Positions 1 to 12,745 of a stretch of 64,000 nt of DNA are shown here, piece by piece. The DNA lies in contig NC_058063.1 of assembly GCF_020085105.1 (NCBI RefSeq), positions 2,007,001 to 2,071,000 on the forward strand. Reading direction: 5' to 3'. The first letter of the stretch is position 1, and each line of letters begins with the position of its first letter. This DNA comes from Siniperca chuatsi (Eukaryota > Chordata > Actinopteri > Centrarchiformes > Sinipercidae). The notes beneath the pieces were generated by a model. That model had not been told where the DNA came from, did not search any database, and saw only the letters and a list, made by a program, of their open reading frames with translations. Position numbers and translations under genes: made by a program.

Positions 1-366
1 GTAACAATCCGCTATTAGCCAAGCTAGCGTGTGGTGCTTGTGTAAAACATATACAGACAGAGCAGATTAAAATATCCCTTTCTACATGTTTACATACTTA
101 TGCTTGTTGAACAGGTGTATTGGCTGTTTACTCACTAAGGTTTTATTGCCCTTACAGTAACGAGTGTAGTTGTCCTCAACTCGAGTAGTCTTCGAGTTAT
201 CTTCACTTCACTGTGTCCACCGCGGCTCTGCGTGCACATGTGTGTGTATGTGGAGGAGCTCAGCCCCGACACAGAGAGCAGGGCAGAGGCTGCAGCGTGA
301 TAATAAATACTACGGTCTTTAGCCCAGGGGCCCCTTTAATACTGGGTTTCAGTACCCATCCCTAAA
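1..366. repeat. Probable truncated transposon end
   Basis: No gene is visible. The stretch ends in a motif reading roughly ctgggtttcagtacccatcc, which resembles the terminal inverted repeat of common fish DNA transposons. The part before it, with cuts such as ctcaactcgagtagtc, looks like subterminal transposon sequence. The other end is outside the window, so the class cannot be proven. Confidence 0.3.
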
Positions 367-930
367 TTTAATTATTTTTCTTATTCATCACATTTCATTT
401 CAGGCAGTCTTTTGCGATGTGTTTATCGCACATATTCATATAGCGATGACAATGAAAATACGATTTATTGGTCAGCACTACTCAAAAGTACTCACAGTAC
501 AAACTACTCACAAGTAATGAATTTTATCCCTCTTCAATGGGACTTTAAGGCCCTGCGAGCAAAACACTGCAACACATGTTGCATTCAGATTTCAGATATT
601 TAACATATTCTGTGTTCTTGTTTATTGTCTATTCTTGTATGTGTCCTCTTACTATTGTTCTATGGTTGCAACAACCCATTATCACCACAGTAAAATATCA
701 TCTAATTTCATTTAATCTAATAATGGGGTCTGAGAAAGAGTGCAGACCCAGGAGATGATGGCTTGTCAAAAACAAGCCAAAAAGCACACAGCATACACAC
801 AAGCCCATCTGTGTGCTTCCAGAACATTGAGGTGAAGAGCTTAACCAGGAGAAAATTAAAATCCTGTGACTGTGAGCAAGAACTCAGTGATAGAGAGTTA
901 GTCTCCTGAGGATAAACAGCTCTGATTGGA

Positions 931-995
<65 letters not shown>

Positions 996-1600
996 CTGGA
1001 AACACTGCAAACACACTATACAAATAATGGGAGACCCCACACATGACTTCAGGAGCTGAAATCTCACTCAGACTCACATTATCCTGTGAGACTTTAGAGC
1101 AGCAGCTTGTTGTGTGAACAATGTATGCACATAACTAAGATGTGGATTAAGCCATTGCTGTGAAAACAGATTGAGTATGGCTTAAGGCATGGCCACATTA
1201 TGATCAACAAAATTTCCCCACACTTGGCCGCGAAAAAGGACGTGATGTCACTTTTCTGATGAGGTAATATAAAAACATTGATCAAAGAGATCACAGATTG
1301 TAAACGGTGTATGAGAATGATGCTGCAATTTGTAGTCTGGTAGTGTGATAATGTACTAATAAAGTGATAAAAGACAAGAATAATAACATCCCCATTTCAA
1401 AACAGTGCAGCAGCTTTTCTATGGGCCGAACAAGCTCATCTGCTCTGTCAAAGTTGATCAAAGGTGAACTCTGACCATCGAATCCGCAGGAGCCGGCTAG
1501 AGAACGCAATGAAACAGGAAACGCACGCTTGAATTTGTCCGTCGTTAGGGCTACAATAGAAGTGAATGGGACACGGAGCTAATATTTATATACCAGATAT
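367..1600. other. Non-coding stretch with one microsatellite
   Basis: No exon with splice signals or recognisable protein similarity is seen on either strand. It probably belongs to the first intron of ehbp1l1, whose first coding exon is at 8.6 kb on the minus strand. The only clear structure is the (TG)(AG) tract at 931-993. Confidence 0.5.
931..993. repeat. Compound (TG)n(AG)n microsatellite
   Basis: A short TG run passes directly into about 25 AG units. The open frame on the minus strand across it is only repeated Leu-Ser from CT repeats and is not a gene. Confidence 0.95.
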
Positions 1601-1604
1601 TAGG

Positions 1605-2477
1605 ATTGGGGCGGTATCTATTTTTTCACACATTCATACCTTCCTGACATTTCACCAGGGTATATGGTATTTGTGTAAAAAAAAAAGCTGAGCTGCTGGT
1701 GATAAAAATCATTGTAGCATGTATGACACTGTCTAGCCTACAATGCTATGTCTAATATGCAATTAGCCTTCTTAGACAAATCTTGCAGGGTTTAAATATT
1801 TATGGTCCATAGAATAATCAATAGATAGGAAATAAGCGCCCTTCTTGCTAGAGGACCCGTTGACACAATCTGGGAGAATCATCACCCTGCAGAGCTGGAG
1901 TGTTTTTATTTTCGGCACAGTTTTTCTATCCTATACGGCGCTGGTTTAGCAGCCCAGAAAACTCACAGACCAATTGCATGGGTTGTAAATCATCTCACGT
2001 GATGCTACTCAGCCAATCAAATCTGTGCATTCTGATGAGCACTGCGACTCGAGTCAGTGAGTGAGATACACACAGGAAGACAAGATGAGAGACAGTCGGA
2101 GAAATAAGCGAGTCAGAGAAAAGTAATTTCACATGGCATGAACAGAAAAGTAGACAGCGAAAAGAGAGCTTTTAATCCAGAATGGCCAGACTCTTACGTG
2201 TTCATTCTTCCCACAGGCAGACAGTGGCGATTATTAAAAGCAGCAATGTGAAGCGCCACTAACGTTACGAGACAAAGCACAGAGCATCTTTTGAGCAAAC
2301 ATACCCACTCAAATCCGAACTGAGCGCACAGAAAATAAACAATCTAAGAGCCAATATGATCGATCCACCAGGAAGAGGAGCATCTGTATTTTTGACGGTA
2401 TTGAAAATCATACCTTCGAGATTTCTAAATACCCTGGTATACCGTAATACTTTGATACTGTAATGTGACCAGGCCTT
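1605..2477. mobile_element. MITE-like element with ggtata termini
   Basis: The left edge carries gcggtatct followed by a T run, and the right edge carries ccctggtataccgtaatac in inverse sense. This arrangement is common in non-autonomous fish hAT-type elements. There is no transposase reading frame. The boundaries are approximate and no target-site duplication was found, so the class is inferred. Confidence 0.4.
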
Positions 2478-2479
2478 TA

Positions 2480-4140
2480 GAGTATACAGTGAACTATAGG
2501 GGAACAACATTGCAGTTTGCCAGTCTTCTGCACTGCAGCTATTGCTTTGCTTATGTGTGTGTGCGATCTACAGGCAAGCACTGTTTATGACAAATGTACG
2601 AGGTCACCATTATTTGTAACACTGACAACATTGCTAAAGGCCCCTATACAATTAACAGACTTCCTGATTTCTAGGTGTCCTGTTTCAACTTTAACCTACT
2701 GTGCAATGAGGGATTATTTGCGACATTTCAGGTGTGCTCACTTTCAGTTGACCTCCAAATAAAGTGGTTTATATAATGTGGATAAACTGTTATCGTCTGA
2801 CTTTTCATGTTTCTTGACCCGTCAGACTTTGTTGTAGCAATGTTGCCATGTTTCCAAATCTCAGTGATTACTCTGGTGAGTACAATTTTATCATAACTGA
2901 TACCAAAACTATGAAAATAAGAGCCGAGTTGTAATAAACGAGAATTATAAAATAAGATAAATTAAATGAATGGCAAGAATAAGGTATAGCATGAATAAAT
3001 CACACACTGGCAGGCTTCAGTCCAAAAAGTATTGAATCAGTAGTGTCAGTTTTGGCCTAGAGCCTACTGGTCGAACTGTAGTGGGGACAGTGTGCCTGTG
3101 CCTCCTTCTCATGTTGCATGACCAGTGTGTGCGTTGGTGAGAATGGTTCTGAGAGAGGCGTGAGAGTGAAAGACAGAGAACAGAAATAGACATCTGCCAT
3201 GCTGAACTTCACAGAGGCTTAACAGCTATCCTACACCTGCTGCACTATTTATCAAAGACAAGTTCCTGTGCTGCTGCAACAGGCTGACCAACAAATCTAA
3301 TACAGTGTTTTTAGCTCCTGGAGTCGGTAGATTAGTGGTTTTCAGAGTACAACTTCTCAAGAGAGAATATGTGTCATTCACATAACACACATGGAGTGGA
3401 GTACAGAAGTACAAGGTGTTTTAACTTTAATTTATGAGGGAATGCTGGATGGTGTGAGGGAAGCTGTTGATCATACAACGTCTAAATAGTTTTCCCAGAC
3501 TGTCTAAACTCTCTTATACTTCAATGTAGGTGGTTTTTGCAAATCAGTTCAGGGAGACAGCCCGTCTAGCTGATCCACATTTTACACATTCTTGTCATAG
3601 ACTGTAGAAAACACAACTGTACTGTCTGTGATGTCACCCATAGGTCACATGAGTTTTATTTCTTGCTTTAAAGAAAACTTTAAAGCCCCTACACACCCAC
3701 ACAGGTGTTTTCAATTATTTTGCATGATTAGTTTTCTTTATAGGACTGTGTGGGTGTGTACAGACTGTGATTAGCTGACATTTCTTCCTCACTCTCCTAT
3801 TGGCTTTATTGTACCATTGAGACCACTGCGCTGGCACAGCGGGTACTCATGCAGAAAGCCATGGCAAAAAACTGAACCTGGCTCATCTTTTGCCGCAGTG
3901 CAAGGTGATGTCTTCCTGCAACACACTTTGTCATCCAACCAAATACATGCAAGTGCTCATTCCTGTTAGATTTATTTTACTTGTAAAATGAACATTGTTA
4001 TTCCACTCTTCACCTCGCGATCGACGAGACAGAGGATAAAATGACTGTGAAAACTTTTTTGTAAGTTGTACAAGTGGAAAATATCATAGCGGTCAGAAAT
4101 TCCTGATCTGTCTGTCTCAGAATTACAACTAGGAGGTTGA
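2480..4140. other. No feature recognised
   Basis: Unique-looking AT-rich sequence without coding exons, tandem repeats or clear terminal repeats. It contains two runs resembling degenerate interspersed repeats but nothing that can be assigned. Confidence 0.4.
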
Positions 4141-4149
4141 AATAAACAT

Positions 4150-4385
4150 TAATTACGGCCTGAACGTTATGAAGTAAACGTGGCATTAGAGGTGTTGGCA
4201 GGTGGATTTTTGTACTGGACAGAGCCAGGCTAGCTGTTTCCCCCTGTTTCCAGTCTTTATGATAAGCTAGGGTAGCCACTTCCTGACACCAGCTCTGCAC
4301 TTAACACACAGACATGAGATCGATCTGAACATCTCTCTCTCGGACAAAAAGAAAATAAATGTATTTCCCAAAATGTTGAACTATG
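4150..4385 (+). repeat. Interspersed repeat, copy 1 (ggacagagccaggctagctg family)
   Basis: This stretch matches 4835-5045 in the same orientation: both contain 'ttagaggtgttgg', 'ggacagagccagg', 'tagctgttt', 'cttcatgctaagcta' (tttatgataagcta here), 'cttcctgac' and 'aaaatgttgaacta'. This is a widespread family in fish genomes and carries no coding capacity. Confidence 0.75.
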
Positions 4386-4834
4386 AGGCTAAAGAATTAC
4401 CCCAAACTGACTTTTACCACCCAAACTGTAGTCAGGGTGATTGTTTAAAACAGTGTTTAATCTGTTCATAAACAGAAGTGGAAAAAATTATTTATGGGGT
4501 GTTATGTGCTGGAACTATTTCTTCATGAACAACAGTTTATCCATTCCCCAAGCACATCTTTGCAGTCTCCAGCCCAGGACTTACAGGTCTGACCAAACAT
4601 TCAGTGCCAGCGTTCAGTCTCCAGACATAGCGCTGGTTGCCAGATACATTTAGTGACCACAGGTTTTGGTCTCTGTACAGTCACAATGGTACCAAACCTG
4701 GCACCCTTACTGTGATGACAAGACTTTAGGTAGTCACTGTGCCCGGCTGTTGTTCTTTAAGAAACAGCTGTAGCAACCACAAATCGTTACAAACTATCAC
4801 TTAAACAAAGGAGATACAACATGTTCATTAGTGA

Positions 4835-5045
4835 GCTTTAGAGGTGTTGGTTGGTGTATTTTTGAACATTGGACAGAGCCAGGATAGCTGTTTATCCTGC
4901 GTCCAATCTTCATGCTAAGCTAGGCTAACCACATCCTGACTCCAGCTCCATACTTAAAACACACAGACATAAGATGGATACTGATCTCCAATATCGAGAA
5001 AGCAAATGAGCTTATTTCACAAAATGTTGAACTAATCCTTCAAGG
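4835..5045 (+). repeat. Interspersed repeat, copy 2 of the same family
   Basis: Second, diverged copy of the element at 4150-4385, sharing word order from 'ttagaggtgttgg' to 'aaaatgttgaacta'. The two copies lie about 450 bp apart in direct orientation. Confidence 0.75.
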
Positions 5046-5588
5046 TCAGTCTGAACGCAGCCTAACATCTCTTGTCATCAGTGCAGTGAGTTTGGTTATC
5101 AGTGGTCTAAATGTCACTTTACAGACTTTTACACCCAATTTTACACCCAAAATTTATAAGATTCATTCTCGCCACAGATTATAAAGTATATAGTCTAAAC
5201 CATCCACCTAACCATTTACACACACTCTAATGAAAAGGCACACATGATATCTGGGTTCAGGCTGGAGCTCACTGCTGTATGATCTGTGCTTTCAGGGCAT
5301 CACCTGATGTTATATAAAGTGTGAACATGTACATACGCCGCCTCACAAGGAGCTGCTTTGGTTAACGTTGTCGAAGAAGTGAAGGAAGTACTCAGGATTT
5401 GAAACCACTGTAAACCTGACAGTGTAAACATTTAAATCTAAACATTTACCAGTCACATACAGCCAGATGGTCTTCAAGGTCTGGACTTGCCATTAAGCCG
5501 TGGGACGGCATGTGAGCTCTGGTCTCATTTCTATTAAATTAAATCATTGCAAAATTATGGAAGTCAATTTCTGCCAAGAAAAGAAAAG
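5046..5588. other. No feature recognised
   Basis: No coding exon, tandem repeat or terminal repeat could be supported here. Confidence 0.4.
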
Positions 5589-5589
5589 A

Positions 5590-6545
5590 AACTAATGAAA
5601 AGTCAGGACTGATTACAATTATAATACTCAATATAGTCAATATTATGAGACACTAAATCAAAACTTTAACTTCCTTAATTAAAATTATGACTGTGTGAAA
5701 ATTAAGAGATTAAGTAATAATTAGAAAATTTCAAAATCAAAATTTAGACTTATTAAGTCTTATTAATTTGAAACGTTATGAGGTAGTAAGTAAAGCCCGA
5801 CCGACACAGGCTTTTTGAGGCTGATACTGTTATCAATATTTGAGAGTTTAAAAAATCCGATAATGATATATCGGCCGATATTAGTTTTCTTTACACAACC
5901 CATAACATAAATAAACATTTTTGATAACGTTTCCTTAAATTTGTTTGGTTTTTTTTACAATTAACAAGAAATGTACTGGGCAGGACATTTAACAGTTGAA
6001 AAAAATTGTCACTACTCAACAAACTATAAAATGGTAACACTGTTTCAAACATATCTTTGGTATTTCTGTACTTCTATTTCTTACCATTTCAGCTGCCACA
6101 TACACAGATATATCTGCAATGAGCTAATATCGGCCCATATGTCAGCCTGGACAATTTATTGGTCAGGCACTAGAATTAAGTAGTAATTTTGATTTTCTGA
6201 GTAAAAATTGTTACTCAATGTTATATTCAACTAAGTAATTCTTATTAGACTGAGTCAAAATTGTGTCTTTTTAGGTCAACATCATGAGATACTAAGTCAA
6301 AATTTTAACTTAGATAAGATAAATATTACGATATAGTAGTAAGTCAAAATTGTGACTTAATATTTTAAGTTAAAGTTATCGCAAGTTATCATAAGAAATT
6401 GTAATCTTGACCAGTTATCTTTAATTATCAAATTATGCCTGACTGATTTTGACTTAAAATGTTCTAATTTTGACTTACTATCACATATTTTATTTACTAT
6501 TTCACAATCTTGACTTAAGTTATAATTTTGACTTACCGTGAGTAT
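5590..6545. repeat. AT-rich array of 'aagtcaaaatt' words in both orientations
   Basis: Degenerate units of the form aagtcaaaattttgactt recur through the whole stretch, reading first as agtcaaaatt and towards the right end as aattttgactta, so the array is self-complementary. It is split by a MITE at about 5803-6178. There is no coding potential despite several short frames. Confidence 0.7.
5803..6178. mobile_element. hAT-like MITE inserted in the AT-rich array
   Basis: The left end reads aaagcccgaccgacacagg and the right end is roughly its inverse (ggtcaggcacta). Internal 'tatcggccgatatta' and 'atatcggccc' blocks are typical of a very common non-autonomous fish hAT family. The flanks (tagtaagt and aattaagt) could be a decayed 8-bp target duplication, which is weak evidence. 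Confidence 0.6.
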
Positions 6546-8565
6546 TTTGAACCTCACCTCAGGGACTCTCACCTCAAAAATCCCTCTAGACCCCATTTAA
6601 AAAATACACAATTTCAACATCATAAACATATTACATTTCTCTATATATCTTACATTTAAAGTCTACTCTCACTTCCATATACATTTTATGTGTAATATCA
6701 TATAGTGTTGTGCGCCTAAGGGGAGCTGTAGTACAGGAAAAGTAACATGTATCAATTCTCACACTGTGAGGATACACACCCTCTATGATAGGATCTACCA
6801 AGGACAGAAACAAGTTGATACTGGTCGGTGTGTATGATGCTTCTTGAAAAGTACAGAAAAGTGTGACAGGAGGGTAGGACACTATACAAGCCAGGGCTGG
6901 AGGATTGGAAACACATGCTGACTGCACCGTGAGTAATGATAATGGAATTAAAGGAACTCCTGCAGTGCCAAGACTGAAGCAATCAGTCTAGAAATGTATG
7001 CTTGTTATTTACAGTATGATTCTGATCTACCACCTAACCTATACATTGGTTAGGGTCTAAAGGTTTTCCATGTATCCTGCTATTTAATCTAACGTTGAGC
7101 ATGCTGAAAATGACTTTGTGACATATATTCAGTGTAAGACTTACAGTAAGACAAAGACTGAAACCCAGAGTAATGACTACCCATTTTAGGCCCATGGCCT
7201 CAATATTTAGCACTGAGAATCAAAAACAGTTTAGTACCAAAAGTTGGCACTGAATCTTCTTCTTGTTGACTTAAACCACATGCACAACTTGCTCTGCTAT
7301 TTCGGTGTACTGTCACTGACACGGTCCCCACCCCCAGATCAGCCAGCGGAGCTCTTGGCTTGAAGGAATTGGACGGAGCCACTAAAGCAACATAGAGGAA
7401 AGCCTAGTCCTTGCTGTATCTGTGTATCTCTGCTTATAAACTTATATAAAGCATTTATAAGTTTATGTTTTGTGGTTTTGTTGTTGTTTTTTTTTGCACC
7501 ACTAAAGTAAAGAAATAAAGGACAGCTGCAAAAAAACTGGAGCGAGACAGTAGTCCAGCATCGCAGTACTGGGGAGAAGAATATGGGCCCAAAAAAAGTT
7601 TTGACCCAGGGACCCCTTACAAGTTCATCTGGCCATGGTGACAAAGGCAGAAATTTCATTGGTGGGTGGGGTGGCACTTAACATTTATGACCTCATTGTT
7701 CTAAAATCCTGGCTACTGCCCTGGTGGTGCTGATGGTGTAAATGACCACATCCTTTCTCCACCTGCACAAATAACACCAACCGTTCTTCCAGAGATTATC
7801 ACTCTTTCCTACAGCCAGGTTATTTTTTTTAACATGACTCCAGGCTGCCATAATTATCAGGATGCTATACCACATGGTAACAACTACATAGGCTCAATAC
7901 AAAAAAGCAGACGCGGAAGTAATGGGGCGTGCTCTCTGAAGAAGCGTCACCATATTTTGATTAAAGAAAATTCGCTTGACTGCATTATTAACATATAAGT
8001 AAAGCTTCCGGTACAACATGGTCCTTCTAACAGCACAATTCACAGACTGATTCTGTCATTTTCATTCAAAACCATGCAACGGCACGTAGTTCGCCGAACT
8101 TGAATCGAGAACCAAGACAAATCGTTAATAGCCACAGAAAATGTGCAGAAGTGGTTGCCCAAACAGCATTTTATATCAAAAGCCTCAACTTTTAGAAACA
8201 GTTTAGGGTGTTCGCTTCCGCCCCATTGTGTATATCGTGGCGAATCGTTAATAACGATGGAATAATAAGAGAAGTAATAATAGGTTACATTATTGACAAA
8301 AATATTGGTGGCGTATGGGGTGTGAGCTGAATTGTGTCCGAACGATCCCTCAAAGGCCATTTTGTTCTGTGGCGTACATGACTTCGCTGAAAATAATAAT
8401 GTTAATATTCTGAATGGAGTTTGGCATCACTTGCTCTTCCCATACACGATTAGGTTGTCAGTGCCTTCAACACTTGGAGAGAACACATTAGGACGGCGTT
8501 GCCAAAGGAAACGCAATACATATCCACTATATTAGCTAGTAAGAAGTGTTATTACAGTTACTTAC
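6546..8565. other. Probable ehbp1l1 intron 1, no exon seen
   Basis: I looked on the minus strand for the expected second coding exon (family continuation starting with Trp-Gln-Pro-Asp) and did not find it. No other coding or repeat feature is clear. Confidence 0.45.
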
Positions 8566-8669
8566 CATTTTTTTGTGCATTCTATCATTAGTTCTTGAAA
8601 GGAAGCAGCAAACTGGAACTTGGACGCTTTCTTTCCGACCCGCTGGAGTCTCTTCCATACCGAAGTCAT
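8566..8669 (-). CDS. ehbp1l1: First coding exon of EH-domain-binding protein 1-like (partial gene)
   Basis: From the ATG at 8669 the exon encodes 34 complete codons plus two bases, beginning MTSVWKRLQRVGKKASKF. It ends in a strong donor (gtaagt) at 8565. EHBP1-family proteins begin with almost this exact sequence, the start of the N-terminal C2-like (NT-C2) domain. They link Rab8/EHD-type endocytic recycling tubules to actin through a central calponin-homology domain and a C-terminal bMERB domain. The second residue (Thr) and the linkage to a kcnk7-like gene favour EHBP1L1 over EHBP1. The split last codon (TG|G) would give the conserved Trp. All later exons lie left of the window or were not detected. 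Family assignment is strong; paralog assignment is an inference. Confidence 0.82.
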
Positions 8670-9130
8670 GGTCAGGCTTGTCAAATTATTCTCTCGACAC
8701 GATAAACCGACATTAATACGAAGGAATTGTGTATCCCGCTACCGTGTCCCTCCTCTGGGACTTCACCGGGGGAAGTAGACGGAGAAATTCTAGCTGCTAC
8801 CCGCTGACAGCTCCTCTCTGGCGGTGTGTGACCCACTCCTCACCGGCGTCCACTCCACAGATGGGCTACAAAACAAACACACGCCTCAAGTTAGAGCTTG
8901 CGTCAGGCTAAACAATATGAACCGGAACACTGAAGATTATGACTTTCAAAATAAAGCCCTTGTTGAAAGCAGCTTGTCGGAAGTGTGTACAGACCATAGA
9001 CTGTACGGCACAGACTAACGACCAGAACCATTATTCTTTGCAGGTCACACCAGAGGCATTTAAGTTAACCAGTGGGGCGCTTTGGCAGCTCAAGGTCCTC
9101 TCTGCAAGGCCTTCGCCACAATTTCAGAAA
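8670..9130 (-). promoter_or_regulatory. Candidate promoter/5'UTR of ehbp1l1
   Basis: The 450 bp upstream of the ATG are clearly richer in CG dinucleotides than the surrounding AT-rich sequence (for example ctctcgacacgataaaccg and gaccg-type words around 8700-8850). That fits a CpG-type vertebrate promoter. No TATA box was identified. The exact start site and any non-coding first exon are unknown. Confidence 0.45.
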
Positions 9131-10408
9131 TATTGAGGTACCTTTGACAAAACATCCCCACCACCCTCAGAAATGTTTTTCCAGAAACCAAAGAGAGGGT
9201 CTCGTTTTTTCATATTTAATTTATTTAGTTAACTGTTCACTTACTTTCTGTAAATTTTATTTACAAATGCAAAGGTGTAAATGGTGTTCCAGAGGGCTGC
9301 CCCATTGTCACGAATACAGTTCTGGGAAAGAGAAGCATTTATTAATTTATAGTAGTTGGCCGTAAAGTAGTCAGATTTAAAATATTGAGTCTAACAACAC
9401 TGGAAGCAGCTGATAAAATGCTGTAAGTTATTAACTGAAGAATGTTATTAGTGAGTTCGTTTTTTCAAAAAAAATATATAACATGCGTCATCTGTTAACA
9501 CATATACAAAACCAAAAGAAAAATACATCAGTTACAACATTATATACTTCTATATACTTTTAAAAATTACATGTATGTGCTTTGTACACCTGATAACAGA
9601 AAAGAATAAGAATCATCTAAATTTACAAATTCTATTTTAATCTTATACTGTACTGCGTAGTTCCCAGTAAAAAGGACAATAGAAAGCAAAATGGAACAAA
9701 TTTTCTAAATCATTGAGATAGCACATTAAACAATTCTGTTTCTCTTTTTCCAAAGTGACAAATCGTCCAGTTTCAACGTTGAGTTGTTAAATATCAGATC
9801 TCAACTGGGCAAATAAAGATCTTTGCTTCTTTCCTAAATAATTCTATGTACTATATTCACATTTTATTATTTCATCCTAAATGTTAGCCCACTTTCAGCT
9901 AACACACATTTTCTTAACAAACAAGTATTGACCTATTGTTATTAATAAGATTGGAAATACTAATGTTTGGTCTAAAAGAAGTTAAATAAATTGAGTTTGA
10001 AAATTTGTGAATGTTATTACCTTGTACTAAACGTATTCGTATTAACTTGAATTGTAAAATATACTTGAATCTGCATATATAATGTCCATTGTGTTCGGGG
10101 GGAATATAATCTCCCCACAGGTTGCTAAAACCCACAAATTCCCAGAAAAATAAGACAAGGACAAGATCTCAGTGTCCTTGATGGTAACTTTGGCCATGCC
10201 CCATAAATGGCATAAATAATTCTACACATGACCAGCGGGATGAGCCAAGTTCCCCTTCTTTGTGTAATATTATTATGATAATGGTTAAATAGTTACATAT
10301 AGCAAGACATTTTTTGGAGATATGTGCAGGTTTGGACATTTGGAAAGACACTAGAAGAAATAGGCCAATTGTGTGCAAGTACTTTATTTATTATGGTTTA
10401 AGACTGTC
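9131..10408. other. AT-rich stretch, nothing recognised
   Basis: No exon or transposon signature could be supported between the ehbp1l1 promoter region and the palindromic MITE. Confidence 0.4.
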
Positions 10409-10551
10409 ATGTCTACATAGTAACCCTGGATTTGTGAAACTCTCGCGAGATTTGTAATAGTTTTATTGCCTAAACCTAACCAAGTAGTTTTGTTGCCTAA
10501 ACCTAAATCTCACAAGAGTTTCCGCAAATCCAGGGTTACCATCTAGACACG
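10409..10551. mobile_element. Palindromic MITE with ~45-bp inverted repeats
   Basis: The left arm 10409-10453 (catgtctacatagtaaccc onward) is the inverse of the right arm 10505-10551 (ending ggttaccatctagacacg). Between them are two direct copies of 'gcctaaacctaa'. The element is about 143 bp, non-coding, and would fold into a long hairpin. Confidence 0.8.
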
Positions 10552-12470
10552 ACCAGATTGAACTGATGAACCAGGAAATTGATTATTAAAGTCAAGTTAA
10601 ATTATTGTTTCATTTTCTAACTCAAATAATAGTCTAATTTAAAATTGGACATTTATTTTCACTTGAAGGTACTTCAAGTACTTCCTGTTTCACCAGAGTT
10701 TATATTGGCTGGCTTGAGGCAGTTGAAATAGTTACTAGGCAATATACTATGCTTTACAAGTCACACCTACAATGACAGAATGGGATGTTGTCTATATGTG
10801 ATGCTTTAGCTAAAGTCACCAAAGCTCTAAAAATAATGACAGTAATTCTGCAATAGATATTAAAAGGATGAAACAGAAATAACGACCTGATGCTATTGGA
10901 GATAAAATGCCATAATGTTCAGTAAGTTTACTTAGCTGAGAGCCACAGGCTGCTGTGTGTCCCTAGACGAATATTACAGTGATATTTTATTAGGGCTAGG
11001 CTATACTAGATATACAGATTTGCATTTACATATAAATGAATAATAGATGCAAATCATTTCTCCCTGCCTGAATCAGACTGCTGCAGATGACTTGTCTAAA
11101 ACAAAGAGGACTGTAACATGTAACAGATGCAGGCCATCGCAAATAGTCCTAAGATGAGACAAACAGTGATTAGTGAGTTCCCATGAAGCTGTGTTTAGGA
11201 ATATTATCAAGGACTGACTACAAAATAGACATTACCTGTGAGCCTGTCAGGCAAAGTTTCCCCCTGTCACGAGTCCCCCTCAGCTGGAGGGACTTTTCCA
11301 GTTTAGCCCTGAGTCTATTTATAATCTGTCGCTGACACATAGAGCAGCTGGGAATATAATGTAGCCTGCGAGAACACACACACACAGAGATAAACACCCT
11401 GTTCACACCCTGAATGATAAAAGTTGATGTAAATATCTCATATCAAGCTTTGATGTTTTTATTTCATACAGTGTCATTAGAGTCATTATTATGTTTTCCA
11501 AATATATAAAGCTTATTTATAGAATTACCAAACTAGGCCATCCTCTGATGCAAATGATGAAATTGTCTAATTTTAGTCATTATTAATGTTTATTATTAGA
11601 TGACTGGACCCTGCTTTCATCTGCTGTAAGAATTTATTTTTTTAAATTACACAAATGTCAGATCATAATGTTAGAAAGCCACACGTTTTTTTATTCCAAA
11701 GTTTCAATGTTACAACGCAATGACAATCTTTAAAGCTGCATTAATTTTTTTGGGCCACTAGGGCACAACAAGCTGTAAAAACAACATCTGACATATTATA
11801 ACCTTATAAAGTATATCTGGCAAATGTGTCTGGCAACAGTTGCCTATTTATGCATCCAGCAGACACAGACCAACATTAGCATTCATTTGGAGTCGTGTTT
11901 GTGTCCAACTGATGAACGTAAGTCCAATATTCACTCCCTTTGAGCTCTGCCTATCAACTCCTGAGGTAAATATCTGACTAAATGTTCACCAGGTAGTCGC
12001 TAACTCAGTCTGTGTGATGTTTGGTAATGAACAGGCAGTGTACAGTGGGTTTTTAGATTTTTGCTAAAAACAGCTGCCTGCCACTACTTGAAAGGACTGA
12101 TGAGAGCAATGAGATTGAACCATAACAGTAAAGTATAAAACCAAAACAATTAGCTTAATGACCATTAAAAAAAACTCTGCTGACATGAAGGAGTTCAGTG
12201 AGCATTTTCTTTGTTAGTCACTGCAACACCTTACACATAGTCATTAATCTGTAATTCATGTGATCCATTGTTAATCTATCTGAGGTTAATTCATATGTTT
12301 TAAAAATCACATGGATGTGATGGGTCCAGTTTACACAGGTCACATGGTCATAGTCACATATAATTTTTAAAGTAAAGCTTACAGAAGTTAGTTAAAAAGG
12401 TAAGTGATTACTAGAGATCATTTTCTAGTTTGAAGTAAGAATTAGCACTAATGCAGTCACCTTTTGGGTC
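10552..12470. other. No gene recognised
   Basis: AT-rich sequence with decayed repeats. The stretch at about 12060-12260 shares words (aaaccaaaacaattagct, gatccattgttaat) with 24470-24690, 27207-27320 and 28050-28120, marking one more interspersed repeat family in the window. Confidence 0.4.
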
Positions 12471-12479
12471 TGGATCTTT

Positions 12480-12745
12480 AAATATAACCTCAGTGTTTGA
12501 CACAGTTGACCACAGCATTCTTTTAAATGGTCTTGAGAACTGGGTCAGTCTCTGAATGTGTTCTTATCTAGTTCCAAACAGTCAAGACATTACAGAGAAG
12601 AGTGTTTACATTAGTCTTAGTAATCATGCATCACAGATATGTGGCTTTTGTTTCGGAGTTGCAGTTGCTTTTCTCACTATGCATGCTGATATTATCACAC
12701 AATACAATTTTCACAGTGGTAGTAAACAACTATGAATGTCAAAAC
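12480..12745 (+). pseudogene. Decayed LINE reverse-transcriptase fragment
   Basis: A plus-strand reading gives SVFDTVDHSILLNGLENWV, which matches the conserved 'AFDTVDHxxLL' block preceding the catalytic motif in fish L2/CR1-type reverse transcriptases. Stops and frameshifts follow at once and the catalytic FADD box is not intact. It is a short dead fragment of a non-LTR retrotransposon. Confidence 0.55.

Noticed and set aside
717-1067. 116-residue minus-strand frame with Leu-Ser repeats
   Set aside because: It is translated (CT)n microsatellite sequence.
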